A DNA stretch of 64,000 nt, taken from Oligoflexia bacterium (GTDB lineage Bacteria; Bdellovibrionota_G; JANQFH01). The stretch covers positions 124,001 to 188,000 of the forward strand of contig JANQFH010000021.1 in the NCBI GenBank assembly GCA_028277945.1, written 5' to 3'. Below the pieces are notes generated by a model that saw only the letters and a list, made by a program, of their open reading frames with translations, had not been told where the DNA came from and made no database searches. Both the position numbers and the translations under genes were made by a program. Shown piece after piece: positions 34,621-43,485 of this stretch. Every line of letters starts with the position of its first letter. The stretch's first letter is position 1.

Positions 34621-35412
34621 ATGCCTTCCACACCAATCAAGAAATTTGACAAAGATTCTGTGGTATTCCGCGAGGGCGATTTGGGTGAAGAGATGTACAT
34701 CATCCATCGTGGCAGGGTGCGTATTGTCAAACAGATGAGCTCTAAATTTGAAACCCTTGGTGTGTTGGAACGCGGTGATTTTTTTGGCGAGATGGCGATT
34801 ATCGATAACCTACGACGAACCGCAACGGTCATAGCCATAGAAGATAACACAGAGCTGATTGCAATTAACAAAGCTCAATTTGAAGATATGCTAAAAAATC
34901 AGATTGAAATCGCTATACGTATGATTCGTAAATACGCCCACCGACTCAGAGAGAGCAACGAACGTGTGGAGAAGATGATTCGAGACAAGCAAGAAATAGA
35001 CACTGGCATTCAAGATATTCTTAGCCATATTCGTAAGAGGTCAGACGACAGAGAAGAGGGCTCGGAGATTTTTGGCTGGCTACAGCACAACGCCTCTAGC
35101 AGTAGTTTTCCATTAAAGCGCCCCGAAGTTTTAGTAGGGCGTCAAGATTCTGTCACTAGAATCCATCCAGATATCGATCTTACAAGCATAGACGATAACA
35201 GGACAGTAAGTCGACGGCATGCGCGCATAAGCTGCATGGAGGACGGTGTATACGTCAGCGAAGAGATCGGCGCTACAAATGGCACTCTCTTAAATAGCAG
35301 GCAGATAGATAAGGGGAAGATCGTTCTTATCAAACACAACGACCAACTAAATTTCGGCGAACTTGGATTTACGGTCGTTTTAAATGCAGAAAGCTCTGAA
35401 GAAAACAAATAA
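34621..35412 (+). CDS. cNMP-binding/FHA domain protein
   Basis: 263 residues. Residues 5-120 form a cyclic-nucleotide-binding barrel (VVFREGDLGEEMYIIHRG, GDFFGEMAIIDNLRRTATV), without a DNA-binding HTH. After a coiled linker, residues 165-255 form an FHA domain, with the conserved GR (LVGRQDS), SRRH (TVSRRHARI) and N (GATNGTLLN) that recognise phosphothreonine. The protein could couple a small-molecule signal to Ser/Thr kinase signalling. It runs towards the TPR-kinase gene, whose stop codon is one base away, so the two are convergent. That adjacency is suggestive of kinase-FHA pairing. Confidence 0.88.
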   Translation: MPSTPIKKFDKDSVVFREGDLGEEMYIIHRGRVRIVKQMSSKFETLGVLERGDFFGEMAIIDNLRRTATVIAIEDNTELIAINKAQFEDMLKNQIEIAIRMIRKYAHRLRESNERVEKMIRDKQEIDTGIQDILSHIRKRSDDREEGSEIFGWLQHNASSSSFPLKRPEVLVGRQDSVTRIHPDIDLTSIDDNRTVSRRHARISCMEDGVYVSEEIGATNGTLLNSRQIDKGKIVLIKHNDQLNFGELGFTVVLNAESSEENK

Positions 35413-35413
35413 G

Positions 35414-37885
35414 TTAACCCGTAGCCTTTTGAGATGATTCCAACCTAGTGCGAATTTCGGTAACACTCTGATAACGATCCTCAGGTTTTTTCTGAATACA
35501 ACGCTCTACGATCTCGGTCAAGTATTCGGGGGTATCCTGGCGTATGTTTGCAAGAGGAGTTGCAAGAGTATGAAGGTGATGATAGCCGATGTCACCACGA
35601 TCGAAAGGTGGTCGTCCCGCTACCATCTCGTATAGGGAGATTCCCAGCGCATAGATATCCGTGCGGTGATCAATGGTCTGTCCGAGAATCTGTTCCGGGG
35701 CCATGTAGATCGGCGACCCTTGCGATCGAGTACTGCCTGACATCGACTCTTCGACAATTTTGGCAAGACCAAAGTCGGTAATTTTTACGATTTTGTCATT
35801 GGTCCAAAGAATATTTGCACTCTTTATGTCTCGATGCACAATATTTTTTTGATGGGCATAAGCAAGTCCCTGACATATCTGATTACAAATCATAGCTATA
35901 ACGTTAAAGGGCAGATTACAGGAAGAGTCGATAATTTCTTTGAGATTCACCCCGTCCACGAATTCCATGACGATAAAGTAATTTTGCGATTCGGGATCCA
36001 CCTCAATATCATATATGGTAACAATATTCGTGTGGTTCAAACGTGCAGCTGAGCGCGCCTCTTTGAGGAACTTTTCATTGTCCTCCTGTCTTGCTGTGAG
36101 TGCGGGCGGTAAAAACTTCAAAGCAACCGTACGTTGCAACATGCTATCCGCGGCCTTATAAACCACGCCCATGCCACCTCTGCCGACTTCTCTGTCAATT
36201 TTGTAGCGTTGTTTGATAACCTTTGCGCTCTCTGCCGTTTTTTGCTCAATGCTTGGCTTTTCAAGCGCCTGTCTCTTGGCAAGCGCATCTTTGTAGTGAT
36301 AGTCCACAGCCAATACTTGATCGTAGATCTTTGCTGCTTCCTCAAGCTGATTTTGCTTTTGTCGCAATTCAGCAAGATCGTAGAAAAAATCTAGCGTATT
36401 CTTTTCTACTGAAAGATCTTCAACTGCCTTTTCCAGCTTTTCGCTTGCAAGACTCTCCATATCCCGTTTAAGAAATATGCGGCCCAAAAGGTTGCAGGCA
36501 TAACGGTAGTCAGGGGAATCTGGATCAATCTGCTGCAGAAAGGTTATCGCCTTATCGTCGTCCTTATCCAGCAGGTACATTCCAGCTTCGAGAAAAGAGC
36601 TACCCTTTGCCAACATGGCCAGGTACTCTGCTTCCTGGTTGAGCTCGAGATAGCATTTGGCCGCCGAGCTAAAGCGGTTTGCCTGGGCATAACACCGCGC
36701 CGCATCCTCTAACCTGTTGGCATTTTGGTAAGCGGTGCCGGCATCTGCAAGTTGGCCTATCTGTTCAAACAGAGCAGCAGCCTCTTCGTGCTTGTCTATG
36801 TCACGAAACAGATTGGCTGCTTCCTGCAACCTTCCAGCTTTGCGGAAGCTGTCCGCGGCGCGTATTTTTTCGCCCTTTTTTAGATCTATGTGAGCGCGAT
36901 ATTCGGCTGCTGCCTTGGTCTTGCCAGCTTTCTCCATTGCCAGGGCCACGGCCTCGTGGTCTTCGAGGCTCTTATAGGTGGCAATAGCGTCGTCAAAATC
37001 GCCTGCCTTCTCAAAACATGCAGCGGCTTTTTGCCGCTGATCACACTTGAGAAAGATTCCGGCCGCCTCAGCGTATTGACCAGCTGCTTCCAGAGCTTCA
37101 GCACCCTCTTCCCGATTGCCGCCCTGCAGGTATATCGCAGCCGCCTTTTCGTAATCGGGTACCATTGTGTAATAGTCTCCCGATTTTTTCGAGACACCTT
37201 TCAGAAAGGCATGACGTTTTCCTAGCGTCTTCTCATCGATTTTATCCTGTGACTTTTGACTCTCCTGCAGAAATTCCGTTTCAAACATCTGTGCATTGTG
37301 GAGATAGCTTTGCTCCTTATTATACATCTCCTCTGCTTTCTTGAGATATTTGATGCTTTGATAGAGAAGACCGGCCTGCATACAATCGCCAGCGTGCTCG
37401 AACTGTTCTGCGGCCTCAAGAGGACGCTTTACTTTATGGTAAAGCTCTGCCGCCTTAAGAGACTCGCCCTCCTGAGCATAGTATTTTGCGGACATATCAA
37501 AGTCTTTGCTTTTCTCAAAATTTTCCGCCGCGGCTAAGTACTGACCAAGTTTGACGCAACACTGTGCTGCTTTTTTGTAGTTCCGTGCCTTTATGAAATA
37601 GCGTTTGGCTTTTTCAAACTTTCCTTTTGCAAAGAGCCTGCCAGCGCGTTTGTTAGCGCTTTCAGTAAAGGGTGCGATGAACAACCTATGAAAGAGAAAG
37701 AAACAACCCAGTAAAAATATAATTAGAATGACGGCTATTAAAACTGAAAAAATCGTCTCTTTATAAGGTAAAGGTGGTATGGCGTCATACAGGTTGTTAA
37801 TAAAGAGTTGCAGTTTTTTGAGATACGGAGAGACCTCGGGAAAGAATTCACTGATTTTTTCTATGATACTATCAGTTGGCATCAT
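35414..37885 (-). CDS. Membrane-anchored TPR protein with C-terminal Ser/Thr kinase
   Basis: 823 residues in an unusual order. One N-terminal transmembrane helix (24-48) is followed by a long helical array (about 75-560) of short AA-rich repeats of the TPR/Sel1-like kind (AAELYHKVKRPLEAAEQFEHAG, AAACFEKAGDFDDAIATYK), and only then the kinase domain (about 566-820). The kinase has GRGGMGVVY (P-loop), VALKFLPP (Lys), IVHRDIKSANIL (catalytic loop), TDFGLAKI (DFG) and SPIYMAPEQILG (APE), so it is predicted to be active. Most bacterial kinases have the kinase domain first. The def gene overlaps its 5' end by 14 bases. Confidence 0.88.
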   Translation of the reverse strand: MMPTDSIIEKISEFFPEVSPYLKKLQLFINNLYDAIPPLPYKETIFSVLIAVILIIFLLGCFFLFHRLFIAPFTESANKRAGRLFAKGKFEKAKRYFIKARNYKKAAQCCVKLGQYLAAAENFEKSKDFDMSAKYYAQEGESLKAAELYHKVKRPLEAAEQFEHAGDCMQAGLLYQSIKYLKKAEEMYNKEQSYLHNAQMFETEFLQESQKSQDKIDEKTLGKRHAFLKGVSKKSGDYYTMVPDYEKAAAIYLQGGNREEGAEALEAAGQYAEAAGIFLKCDQRQKAAACFEKAGDFDDAIATYKSLEDHEAVALAMEKAGKTKAAAEYRAHIDLKKGEKIRAADSFRKAGRLQEAANLFRDIDKHEEAAALFEQIGQLADAGTAYQNANRLEDAARCYAQANRFSSAAKCYLELNQEAEYLAMLAKGSSFLEAGMYLLDKDDDKAITFLQQIDPDSPDYRYACNLLGRIFLKRDMESLASEKLEKAVEDLSVEKNTLDFFYDLAELRQKQNQLEEAAKIYDQVLAVDYHYKDALAKRQALEKPSIEQKTAESAKVIKQRYKIDREVGRGGMGVVYKAADSMLQRTVALKFLPPALTARQEDNEKFLKEARSAARLNHTNIVTIYDIEVDPESQNYFIVMEFVDGVNLKEIIDSSCNLPFNVIAMICNQICQGLAYAHQKNIVHRDIKSANILWTNDKIVKITDFGLAKIVEESMSGSTRSQGSPIYMAPEQILGQTIDHRTDIYALGISLYEMVAGRPPFDRGDIGYHHLHTLATPLANIRQDTPEYLTEIVERCIQKKPEDRYQSVTEIRTRLESSQKATG

Positions 37886-38411
37886 TACGAGGGAAGCGTT
37901 GGAGCTCTTCCTCGAAAGCCAGGGTAGAAAGGTCGCGTATGCGTTCGGGAAAGAGAATACCGTCTAGGTGATCTACTTCATGTTGCAGGACTCTAGCAAA
38001 AAAACCGCTAGCCTTAAAGGATACCTCTTTGCCGTTGCGGTCAAGGGCCTGTAACTCGATGGCTGTTGCACGCGGTACTATACCGCGCAGTCCTGGTATG
38101 CTCAAACAGCCCTCCCAGTCCTCCTCGGTTTCTTTTGAGAAGTCGTTTATGTGTACGTTAAACAAAACAGTTAGGGGGACGACCCCAACCTCTGGGTAGC
38201 GAGGGTTGGGCTTTACTTCTACTACAAGTAGGCGTTTCGATTCATGCACCTGTGGAGCAGCAAGCCCGACACCGTGATACTCATGCATGGTTTCGATCAT
38301 ATCATCAACAAGCTGCTGTGTTTTTGCAGTGAGAATTTCCTTGCGGCTCAGTTTCTGTGTTGGTTTCCTTAGAACCGGATGGCCCATGCGAGCGACTTTG
38401 AGTATGGCCAC
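37872..38411 (-). CDS. def: Peptide deformylase
   Basis: About 180 residues. I place the start at the GTG at 38411, which has AGGAG seven bases upstream and begins VAILKVARMGHPVLR, the usual Def N-terminus; the ATG at 38426 adds five odd residues. The three metal motifs are present: GVGLAAPQV, EGCLSIPG and QHEVDHLDG. It removes the formyl group of new proteins. The stop overlaps the TPR-kinase start by 14 bases, so the two are coupled. No fmt gene is adjacent. Confidence 0.94.
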   Translation of the reverse strand: MAILKVARMGHPVLRKPTQKLSRKEILTAKTQQLVDDMIETMHEYHGVGLAAPQVHESKRLLVVEVKPNPRYPEVGVVPLTVLFNVHINDFSKETEEDWEGCLSIPGLRGIVPRATAIELQALDRNGKEVSFKASGFFARVLQHEVDHLDGILFPERIRDLSTLAFEEELQRFPRNDAN

Positions 38412-38460
38412 GAAACAACTCCTCAACAGAGTGGATAGCGCTATAAATCAAAGTCATACT

Positions 38461-39024
38461 TCATTTCAAGCTGAAATGCAATCGGTGGGCAGTTACGGAG
38501 GCTGTGCCATTGCCAGGATCGCCGTCGAGATCGATTCCGGTAATACCATCATTGCTGAAATGGTCTGATGACTCTTCTTGATCATGTTGCCATAGAGTGA
38601 GTAACAACTCCTGCCATGATAGCAGTGCGGAATGATCCAGTGGCACGAGTAATGGTTTACCATTCTTACGATAGGAAAACTCGACTTGGGTCACTCTAGA
38701 TAACAGGCTTTGACTGCCATTTTTATCGATCCGTAAAAACTCACTGTTGCTGGCATAATAGTGGACATTGGGTAGCTTGAGCTCATGTCGCATAGCCACA
38801 ACGTTGTTACTGGTGTCAGTTTGACGGCGATTACTGGCAAATGTCCTGAGGTCCGCTTTAAGCAGCTCTTGCAAGCCGGTGTCCTCAAGATGCTGTTGTC
38901 GATTCAACAGCTTCAGCTGGGTTATTAGCAGGACAAGGATGATAGCCAGTGCCAATAGCAGGTTGATTATAGCAAAGCCGTGAGTTGGGCTGTCGGCCTG
39001 GTGGCTGTTTTTGTATCCTCGCAT
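38461..39024 (-). CDS. Pilin-like protein lacking Glu at position 5
   Basis: 187 residues. The N-terminus HGFAIINLLLALAIILVLL resembles a type IV pilin/pseudopilin N-terminal helix after a G-F cleavage site, but the fifth residue after the glycine-phenylalanine site is Asn, where Glu is nearly universal. The rest is a mixed alpha/beta domain without a recognised family. It may be a minor pseudopilin. It is divergent from the gene at 39071, and a second pilin-like gene lies at 53114-53842. If it is a pseudopilin, it would assemble with others encoded elsewhere. Confidence 0.5.
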   Translation of the reverse strand: MRGYKNSHQADSPTHGFAIINLLLALAIILVLLITQLKLLNRQQHLEDTGLQELLKADLRTFASNRRQTDTSNNVVAMRHELKLPNVHYYASNSEFLRIDKNGSQSLLSRVTQVEFSYRKNGKPLLVPLDHSALLSWQELLLTLWQHDQEESSDHFSNDGITGIDLDGDPGNGTASVTAHRLHFSLK

Positions 39025-39038
39025 ATTTACGGTATACT
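39011..39038 (+). promoter_or_regulatory. Possible promoter for the gene at 39071
   Basis: TTGTAT (39011-39016) and TATACT (39033-39038) are separated by 16 bases. Transcription would start near 39045. An AGGAG follows at 39044-39048, eight bases before a GTG that opens a 9-codon frame ending at 39086, whose TGA overlaps an in-frame ATG (39083) of the downstream gene. Confidence 0.4.
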
Positions 39039-39070
39039 CTAACAGGAGAACTTAGCGTGAACAAACTGCT

Positions 39071-39544
39071 ATGGGCAAACCTATGATACCGCAGGGCATG
39101 GTAAGTTTGCGAGCCGTTATACTGTTGTTGCTGTTGGCCGGGCTTGTGTATGTAGGGTTTCAGTTTGGTGAGGCGTTGATACTGCATGCAACCCTTGAAA
39201 GGGACGTAGAAGAGATGGCAAGACGCGATATTCTAAACCGTCGTGGCGACCTTCACGGCAAACTCATCAATCGTATGAGCAAAATCCGTGGCAGTTTTGT
39301 CCCCGATCAAGACCTAGCCATCAAATACAGCCCCAGTCGTGATGCAGTACAGGTCGAGATTTATTATGCAAGAGACGTGCAGCTCAAGGTGGCAACCGTA
39401 CCATTGGAAATGCATGTTGATGTGACAGTAGAGGAGAGCCAGGCAAAGAGCAAGATAGATAGCGTACGTGAAGCATTTGATACCATGGGTCAATCCACTG
39501 GCTCGCGCTACAAAAAGTCAGTCAAAGAAGCCTTCGACAAGTAG
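39071..39544 (+). CDS. Small single-helix membrane protein
   Basis: 157 residues. One N-terminal transmembrane helix (about 15-35) and a C-terminal alpha/beta soluble part (YARDVQLKVATVPLEMHVDVTV) with no recognised family; the topology is typical of small periplasmic-domain membrane proteins (it recalls DUF4845 proteins, at low confidence). The start is uncertain: 39071, 39083 and 39098 are in frame, and none has a good SD, the nearby AGGAG being spaced for a GTG minigene at 39057. The gene is divergent from the pilin-like gene. Confidence 0.6.
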   Translation: MGKPMIPQGMVSLRAVILLLLLAGLVYVGFQFGEALILHATLERDVEEMARRDILNRRGDLHGKLINRMSKIRGSFVPDQDLAIKYSPSRDAVQVEIYYARDVQLKVATVPLEMHVDVTVEESQAKSKIDSVREAFDTMGQSTGSRYKKSVKEAFDK

Positions 39545-39598
39545 TATTTGTTTTATTAAACAAGGCGTGTCCAACCAAGCCTAATGAATTCTAGGTTT

Positions 39599-41764
39599 TC
39601 ACTGTGAGGAAGATCGGCGCAGGGGTAAGTGATCTGTGACGATGCCGTCAACTCCCTGACGCACAAGTCTGTGGCGGCTGCTCGCATGATTGACGGTCCA
39701 GACAAATAGCATCTGCCGCATCTGGCGTGCTATCAGTATTCGTTGTTCATCATAGTGATGCTTGTGGAGGCTTATAAGGTCAAGGTCGGGTAACAGAGGT
39801 TCATTTTTGCCAATTCGACCGTAGCCTCTTCCGACAATCGCGCCAACACAGAGGTCACTGCGTTCCTGTTTGAGTTTTTGTGCCATACGGATGTTAAAAG
39901 AACAGACAGCGACACGTCCTGTTGCTCTGTGTTTATCGAGCAGCTTTACTACACGTCTCCATAGTGCTGGTGAGTTGGTTTCATCTTTTACATCTAGATA
40001 GATGAGGATCTCTTTGGAAAGCGTTGTCAGCAGTTCTTCGAGAGTCGGTACTCTGCTCTCCGCAAAGCGCTTGTTGAACCAGCTGCCGGCGTCCAAACGT
40101 TTGAGCTGCTGTAGTCGATGGCGCGTCACCTGACCCATGCCGGTCGTGGTACGTTCCAAGGTTTGGTCGTGTATGATGATGGGTACATGATCAGCACTCA
40201 TGCGCAGATCACATTCGATGCCGTCTGCACCTCGTGCTACCGCGATCTCGAAGGAGGCCATGGTATTCTCCGGAGCTTGGCGGGGAGCACCTCGATGGGC
40301 GATCAAGAGTGTATGCATGGTTAGCAACTTCTGCTGCCATAGAGAATCTTGGAACCACTTCTTTTGCCGTAAAAAAATAGCAGCCCTTGTTAGCTGTTGC
40401 CATTGAGCTGAATTGAGATATTTGCTCTTGATTGCAGGGGTGCGTCGGACTTCATTGCTGTTATCTCGATTGGGTCGTTTGTTTATTAACAGGCTAGCAA
40501 CACCCATGAGCGAGCTTCCCTGTTGACCAAAATTGATAAGTTTACACCCGAGAATATCTGCCTGTGTCTTCATAAAGGGCAGGTTACGGCTGAGACCGCC
40601 ACTAGTAGTAATTGTTGTCGGCGACCGTATTCCGTGTAGCTTAAGCCAGTCGAGAATCTCGCGTAGACGGTAGGCCACAGCAGCATAGGCAGACTGACGC
40701 AAATCTGTTGGCAAACTCTTGCCAAAGAGTAGGGGTTGTAGATCTGTCTCCCAGTGCGGGGCGCCCAAGCCGCTTAGAGCCGGAATGATAACAGTTTGCT
40801 CTAAAGGCGTCTTAATCAACGGTAGCTGTGGTTTTTTGTCCAGCCAATGTAATAGGCTAGCAGCACTGTTAACCGTACCTTCGATAAAGTAGTGTGCTGT
40901 CCTGCCTTTGGAGTAATAGAGTGTCGTTAACAATCGCGGACAGTGAAGCTTTCTCCTACCAAGGTAGTGGGCGATGAAGGCGCCGCTACCGTACTGAATG
41001 GCAGTACGGTATGGATGGCCAAGGTGTTGGGCTATACAGGCGGCTTGCGTGTCGCCAATGGAGAGCATGATCGGGATGGAGAGCCGTTGCCAACGCAGGC
41101 TACCGTAATACGCACAGGTAGGACGCAACGGCGGTAGTATCCGTTTAGGGATATCAAAGAGCCTACAGAGGTGGGCATCCCATGCTAACGTTTGATAGTT
41201 TAAAAGCAGGCTACGTTGTGCCTGGGCGTGGTCCATGCAATAGGTCTTGCCAGCGGTTAACTGCCAGATGATATAGGCATTGAGTGATCCCCAGAGTAGA
41301 CGATTTTGTCTGTAGGCCTTTTGTACTGCAGAAATGTGTTTGAGTGCCCAGCGCAGTTTGGGGGCCATGTAATGCGCGGAGAGGATGAGGCCGCTTGTCG
41401 CAGCGACCTTTGTTGCTGCCACCCTGAGTTTAGCCACCTGATCCGCTGTGCGTAGGTCCTGCCAGCTTAATGCCGGACAGAGCGGTCCCTGTTGGTCCCA
41501 GAGTACGAGGGTGGAACGCTGGCCCGTGACACCGATGGCTTTTACCTGGGCTGCCTCGCTGCCAAGGTCATTTAGCAGTCCAAGGAGCATATGATGGATC
41601 CTCTGCCAGACCCGGTGCACCTCGATCTCAACCCGGGCGCCATGTCGCTGAGTCGGTGTCCTGTGTGATCTTATTTCCAAGGTGTTGAGATCGGCATTGA
41701 ATAGTCCAACTTTTAAAGTTGAAGAACCGAGGTCAATCGCAATGACAAGATTTTTTTTTGGCAT
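39599..41764 (-). CDS. Fusion of FGGY (glycerol kinase-like) domain and glycerophosphodiester phosphodiesterase
   Basis: 721 residues with two complete catalytic domains. N-terminal FGGY kinase (1-470): IAIDLGSSTLKVG, VTGQRSTLVLWD, the catalytic-type Asp in IGDTQAAC (D238), SGLGAPHWETD and TSGGLSRN. C-terminal GDPD (485-721): IAHRGAPRQAPENT with H490/R491, E499, GIECDLRMS (E517, D519), IIHDQTLERTT, and GVDGIVTDHL near the end. Together they would hydrolyse glycerophosphodiesters and phosphorylate glycerol, both giving glycerol-3-phosphate. The stop/start with glpD (41767) is two bases apart, so G3P is passed to the dehydrogenase. I do not know this fusion from well-studied bacteria. The FGGY part could also use another polyol. 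Confidence 0.85.
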   Translation of the reverse strand: MPKKNLVIAIDLGSSTLKVGLFNADLNTLEIRSHRTPTQRHGARVEIEVHRVWQRIHHMLLGLLNDLGSEAAQVKAIGVTGQRSTLVLWDQQGPLCPALSWQDLRTADQVAKLRVAATKVAATSGLILSAHYMAPKLRWALKHISAVQKAYRQNRLLWGSLNAYIIWQLTAGKTYCMDHAQAQRSLLLNYQTLAWDAHLCRLFDIPKRILPPLRPTCAYYGSLRWQRLSIPIMLSIGDTQAACIAQHLGHPYRTAIQYGSGAFIAHYLGRRKLHCPRLLTTLYYSKGRTAHYFIEGTVNSAASLLHWLDKKPQLPLIKTPLEQTVIIPALSGLGAPHWETDLQPLLFGKSLPTDLRQSAYAAVAYRLREILDWLKLHGIRSPTTITTSGGLSRNLPFMKTQADILGCKLINFGQQGSSLMGVASLLINKRPNRDNSNEVRRTPAIKSKYLNSAQWQQLTRAAIFLRQKKWFQDSLWQQKLLTMHTLLIAHRGAPRQAPENTMASFEIAVARGADGIECDLRMSADHVPIIIHDQTLERTTTGMGQVTRHRLQQLKRLDAGSWFNKRFAESRVPTLEELLTTLSKEILIYLDVKDETNSPALWRRVVKLLDKHRATGRVAVCSFNIRMAQKLKQERSDLCVGAIVGRGYGRIGKNEPLLPDLDLISLHKHHYDEQRILIARQMRQMLFVWTVNHASSRHRLVRQGVDGIVTDHLPLRRSSSQ

Positions 41765-41766
41765 GG

Positions 41767-43389
41767 TTATGAAAAAGTTGCTCTCAGCAACTCTTGCCCT
41801 ACTTCATACCGCTGCCGGTAGTTCTGTTTTTGCACTGCCAACTCTTGCTGTGAGGTTCCTAGAACGCGTTGAAAAATTGTTGCCACCAGTTCCAAAGCGT
41901 CCATACTGCCCCCAGGCTGGTAAAAGAGCTTTGTGCGACGGACAAAAAAGTCTTCAAGTTGGCGTGCCTGTTCGTGGATAATGGCATAAACAACCTCTGC
42001 GCCTATATGTGGCGCAGCTGAGGTCAGGGCGTGAGCGAGTGTGGGCTCGCTCCGACTCACCTCAGCCACCTTATGCCAACGCGTACCATAGTTATGCACC
42101 AGATGCTCTGCTGTGGCTCGAGAGAACGGGTAGTTCTTTTGGCAGAGGGTCACCGCCTGGCGTTTAAACTGTTCCCACGGCTCTACGGGAGAGCCGACGA
42201 GTGGCGTTGTTGCGGTCCGGCAGGGACGGTGGACTTGTAGGCGTGTGCAGATCTTATCGACAATTTTCTCAGCAATTTTTCGATGGACCGTATACTTTCC
42301 ACCAATGATACTCCAGAGGTTCCTTGGCTCTTCATGGATTCTATAGTGTCTTGAGATATCTCGTGTGCTTCTACCCTTTACGTAGGTCAACGGTCGAACA
42401 CCCGCCATGGTGGCAATGGGTTTTAACTGTTTGAGGGCGGTACGGGTTAGGTGGTGTGCAAGGCAGCGATGAAGATAGGCAACATCGTCCTCTACCGCGC
42501 GAATCTGTTCGAGCATTCCATCGTAGGGAGTGTCGGTAGTGCCAACGAGCAGCAGGTCATTCCATGGCATGATGAAGAAGATGCGTTCTTCCCCTGGAAC
42601 TTCAAGCAGTAGAGCATGACGTAAGGGAAATCCAGCCTGTAAGACGAGGTGTATGCCTTTGGCGTGTTTGACTAAGGGTGGCTGTTTTGCCGTGGCCATG
42701 TTGAGCACATCGTCGATCCAAGGTCCCGAAGCGTTGACTACGGTTTTGGCCTTTACCGAGACGTGTTTTCCTTGATGCCGTATGGTCAGACGAAAAGCCC
42801 CGGAGTCTTCTATTCGTATCTCTTCTACGGGACTGTAGTTGATACACTGTGCGCCTGCCTCTCTGGCAGCGAGGATGTTATGGATGACCAGACGGCTGTC
42901 ATCCATCTGACAGTCCCAGTACGTAGCTCCACCTCGTAGGCGTTCGCTGCCAAGAAAGTCGACGCTCTGCTTTATTTGCTTAGGCTGCAGTAGTTGATAG
43001 CGAGGGAGAGGGTCTTTGCCTGCCAACATGTCGTAGAGACGGAGTCCAAGGCGGAAGCGCCAAGGTGGCCGACGTGAGGCTTGGGAGAATGGAATCATAA
43101 ATTTGAGAGGACGAACCAAGTGCTTGGCACAGTTGAGCAGTATCGCACGTTCCCGCAGGGACTCATAAACCAGAGGCATCTCCAGTCGCTCGAGATAGCG
43201 AAGGCCGCCGTGGATCAGCTTGGAGCTATTGCTGCTAGTAGCCTGGGCGAAGTCATCACGCTCACACAACAGTACAGCCAGGCCACGCATGGCGGCATCA
43301 CGGGCGATACCAGCCCCTTGAATACCGCCACCAATGATGACGACATCGTAAGGGCCCTTGTGTGGCTGCCATAGCTCTATACCCTGCAT
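41767..43389 (-). CDS. glpD: Aerobic-type glycerol-3-phosphate dehydrogenase
   Basis: 540 residues. FAD-binding Rossmann motif VVIIGGGIQGAGIARDAA (16-33), followed by SNSSKLIHGGLRYLE, the GlpD/GlpA active-site region, and a C-terminal helical domain (DAO_C type). It oxidises glycerol-3-phosphate to dihydroxyacetone phosphate, passing electrons to quinones at the inner membrane. It is the first gene of the two-gene unit, with the kinase-GDPD fusion after it. Together with pckA 0.6 kb further on, this links glycerol use to gluconeogenesis. Confidence 0.94.
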   Translation of the reverse strand: MQGIELWQPHKGPYDVVIIGGGIQGAGIARDAAMRGLAVLLCERDDFAQATSSNSSKLIHGGLRYLERLEMPLVYESLRERAILLNCAKHLVRPLKFMIPFSQASRRPPWRFRLGLRLYDMLAGKDPLPRYQLLQPKQIKQSVDFLGSERLRGGATYWDCQMDDSRLVIHNILAAREAGAQCINYSPVEEIRIEDSGAFRLTIRHQGKHVSVKAKTVVNASGPWIDDVLNMATAKQPPLVKHAKGIHLVLQAGFPLRHALLLEVPGEERIFFIMPWNDLLLVGTTDTPYDGMLEQIRAVEDDVAYLHRCLAHHLTRTALKQLKPIATMAGVRPLTYVKGRSTRDISRHYRIHEEPRNLWSIIGGKYTVHRKIAEKIVDKICTRLQVHRPCRTATTPLVGSPVEPWEQFKRQAVTLCQKNYPFSRATAEHLVHNYGTRWHKVAEVSRSEPTLAHALTSAAPHIGAEVVYAIIHEQARQLEDFFVRRTKLFYQPGGSMDALELVATIFQRVLGTSQQELAVQKQNYRQRYEVGQELLRATFS

Positions 43390-43485
43390 GTGTCAAAAGG
43401 CCGGTTCATGGCAACTTACCTTTGAGTTTTACTTGCACCTCAATTATGATACGACATTAGAATACAGCTTGCTAGCGGAACAACG

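Noticed and set aside
36890-37225. 111-codon plus-strand frame opposite the TPR-kinase
   Set aside because: It arises from the repetitive Ala-rich coding sequence; the kinase gene frame is supported by complete catalytic motifs.
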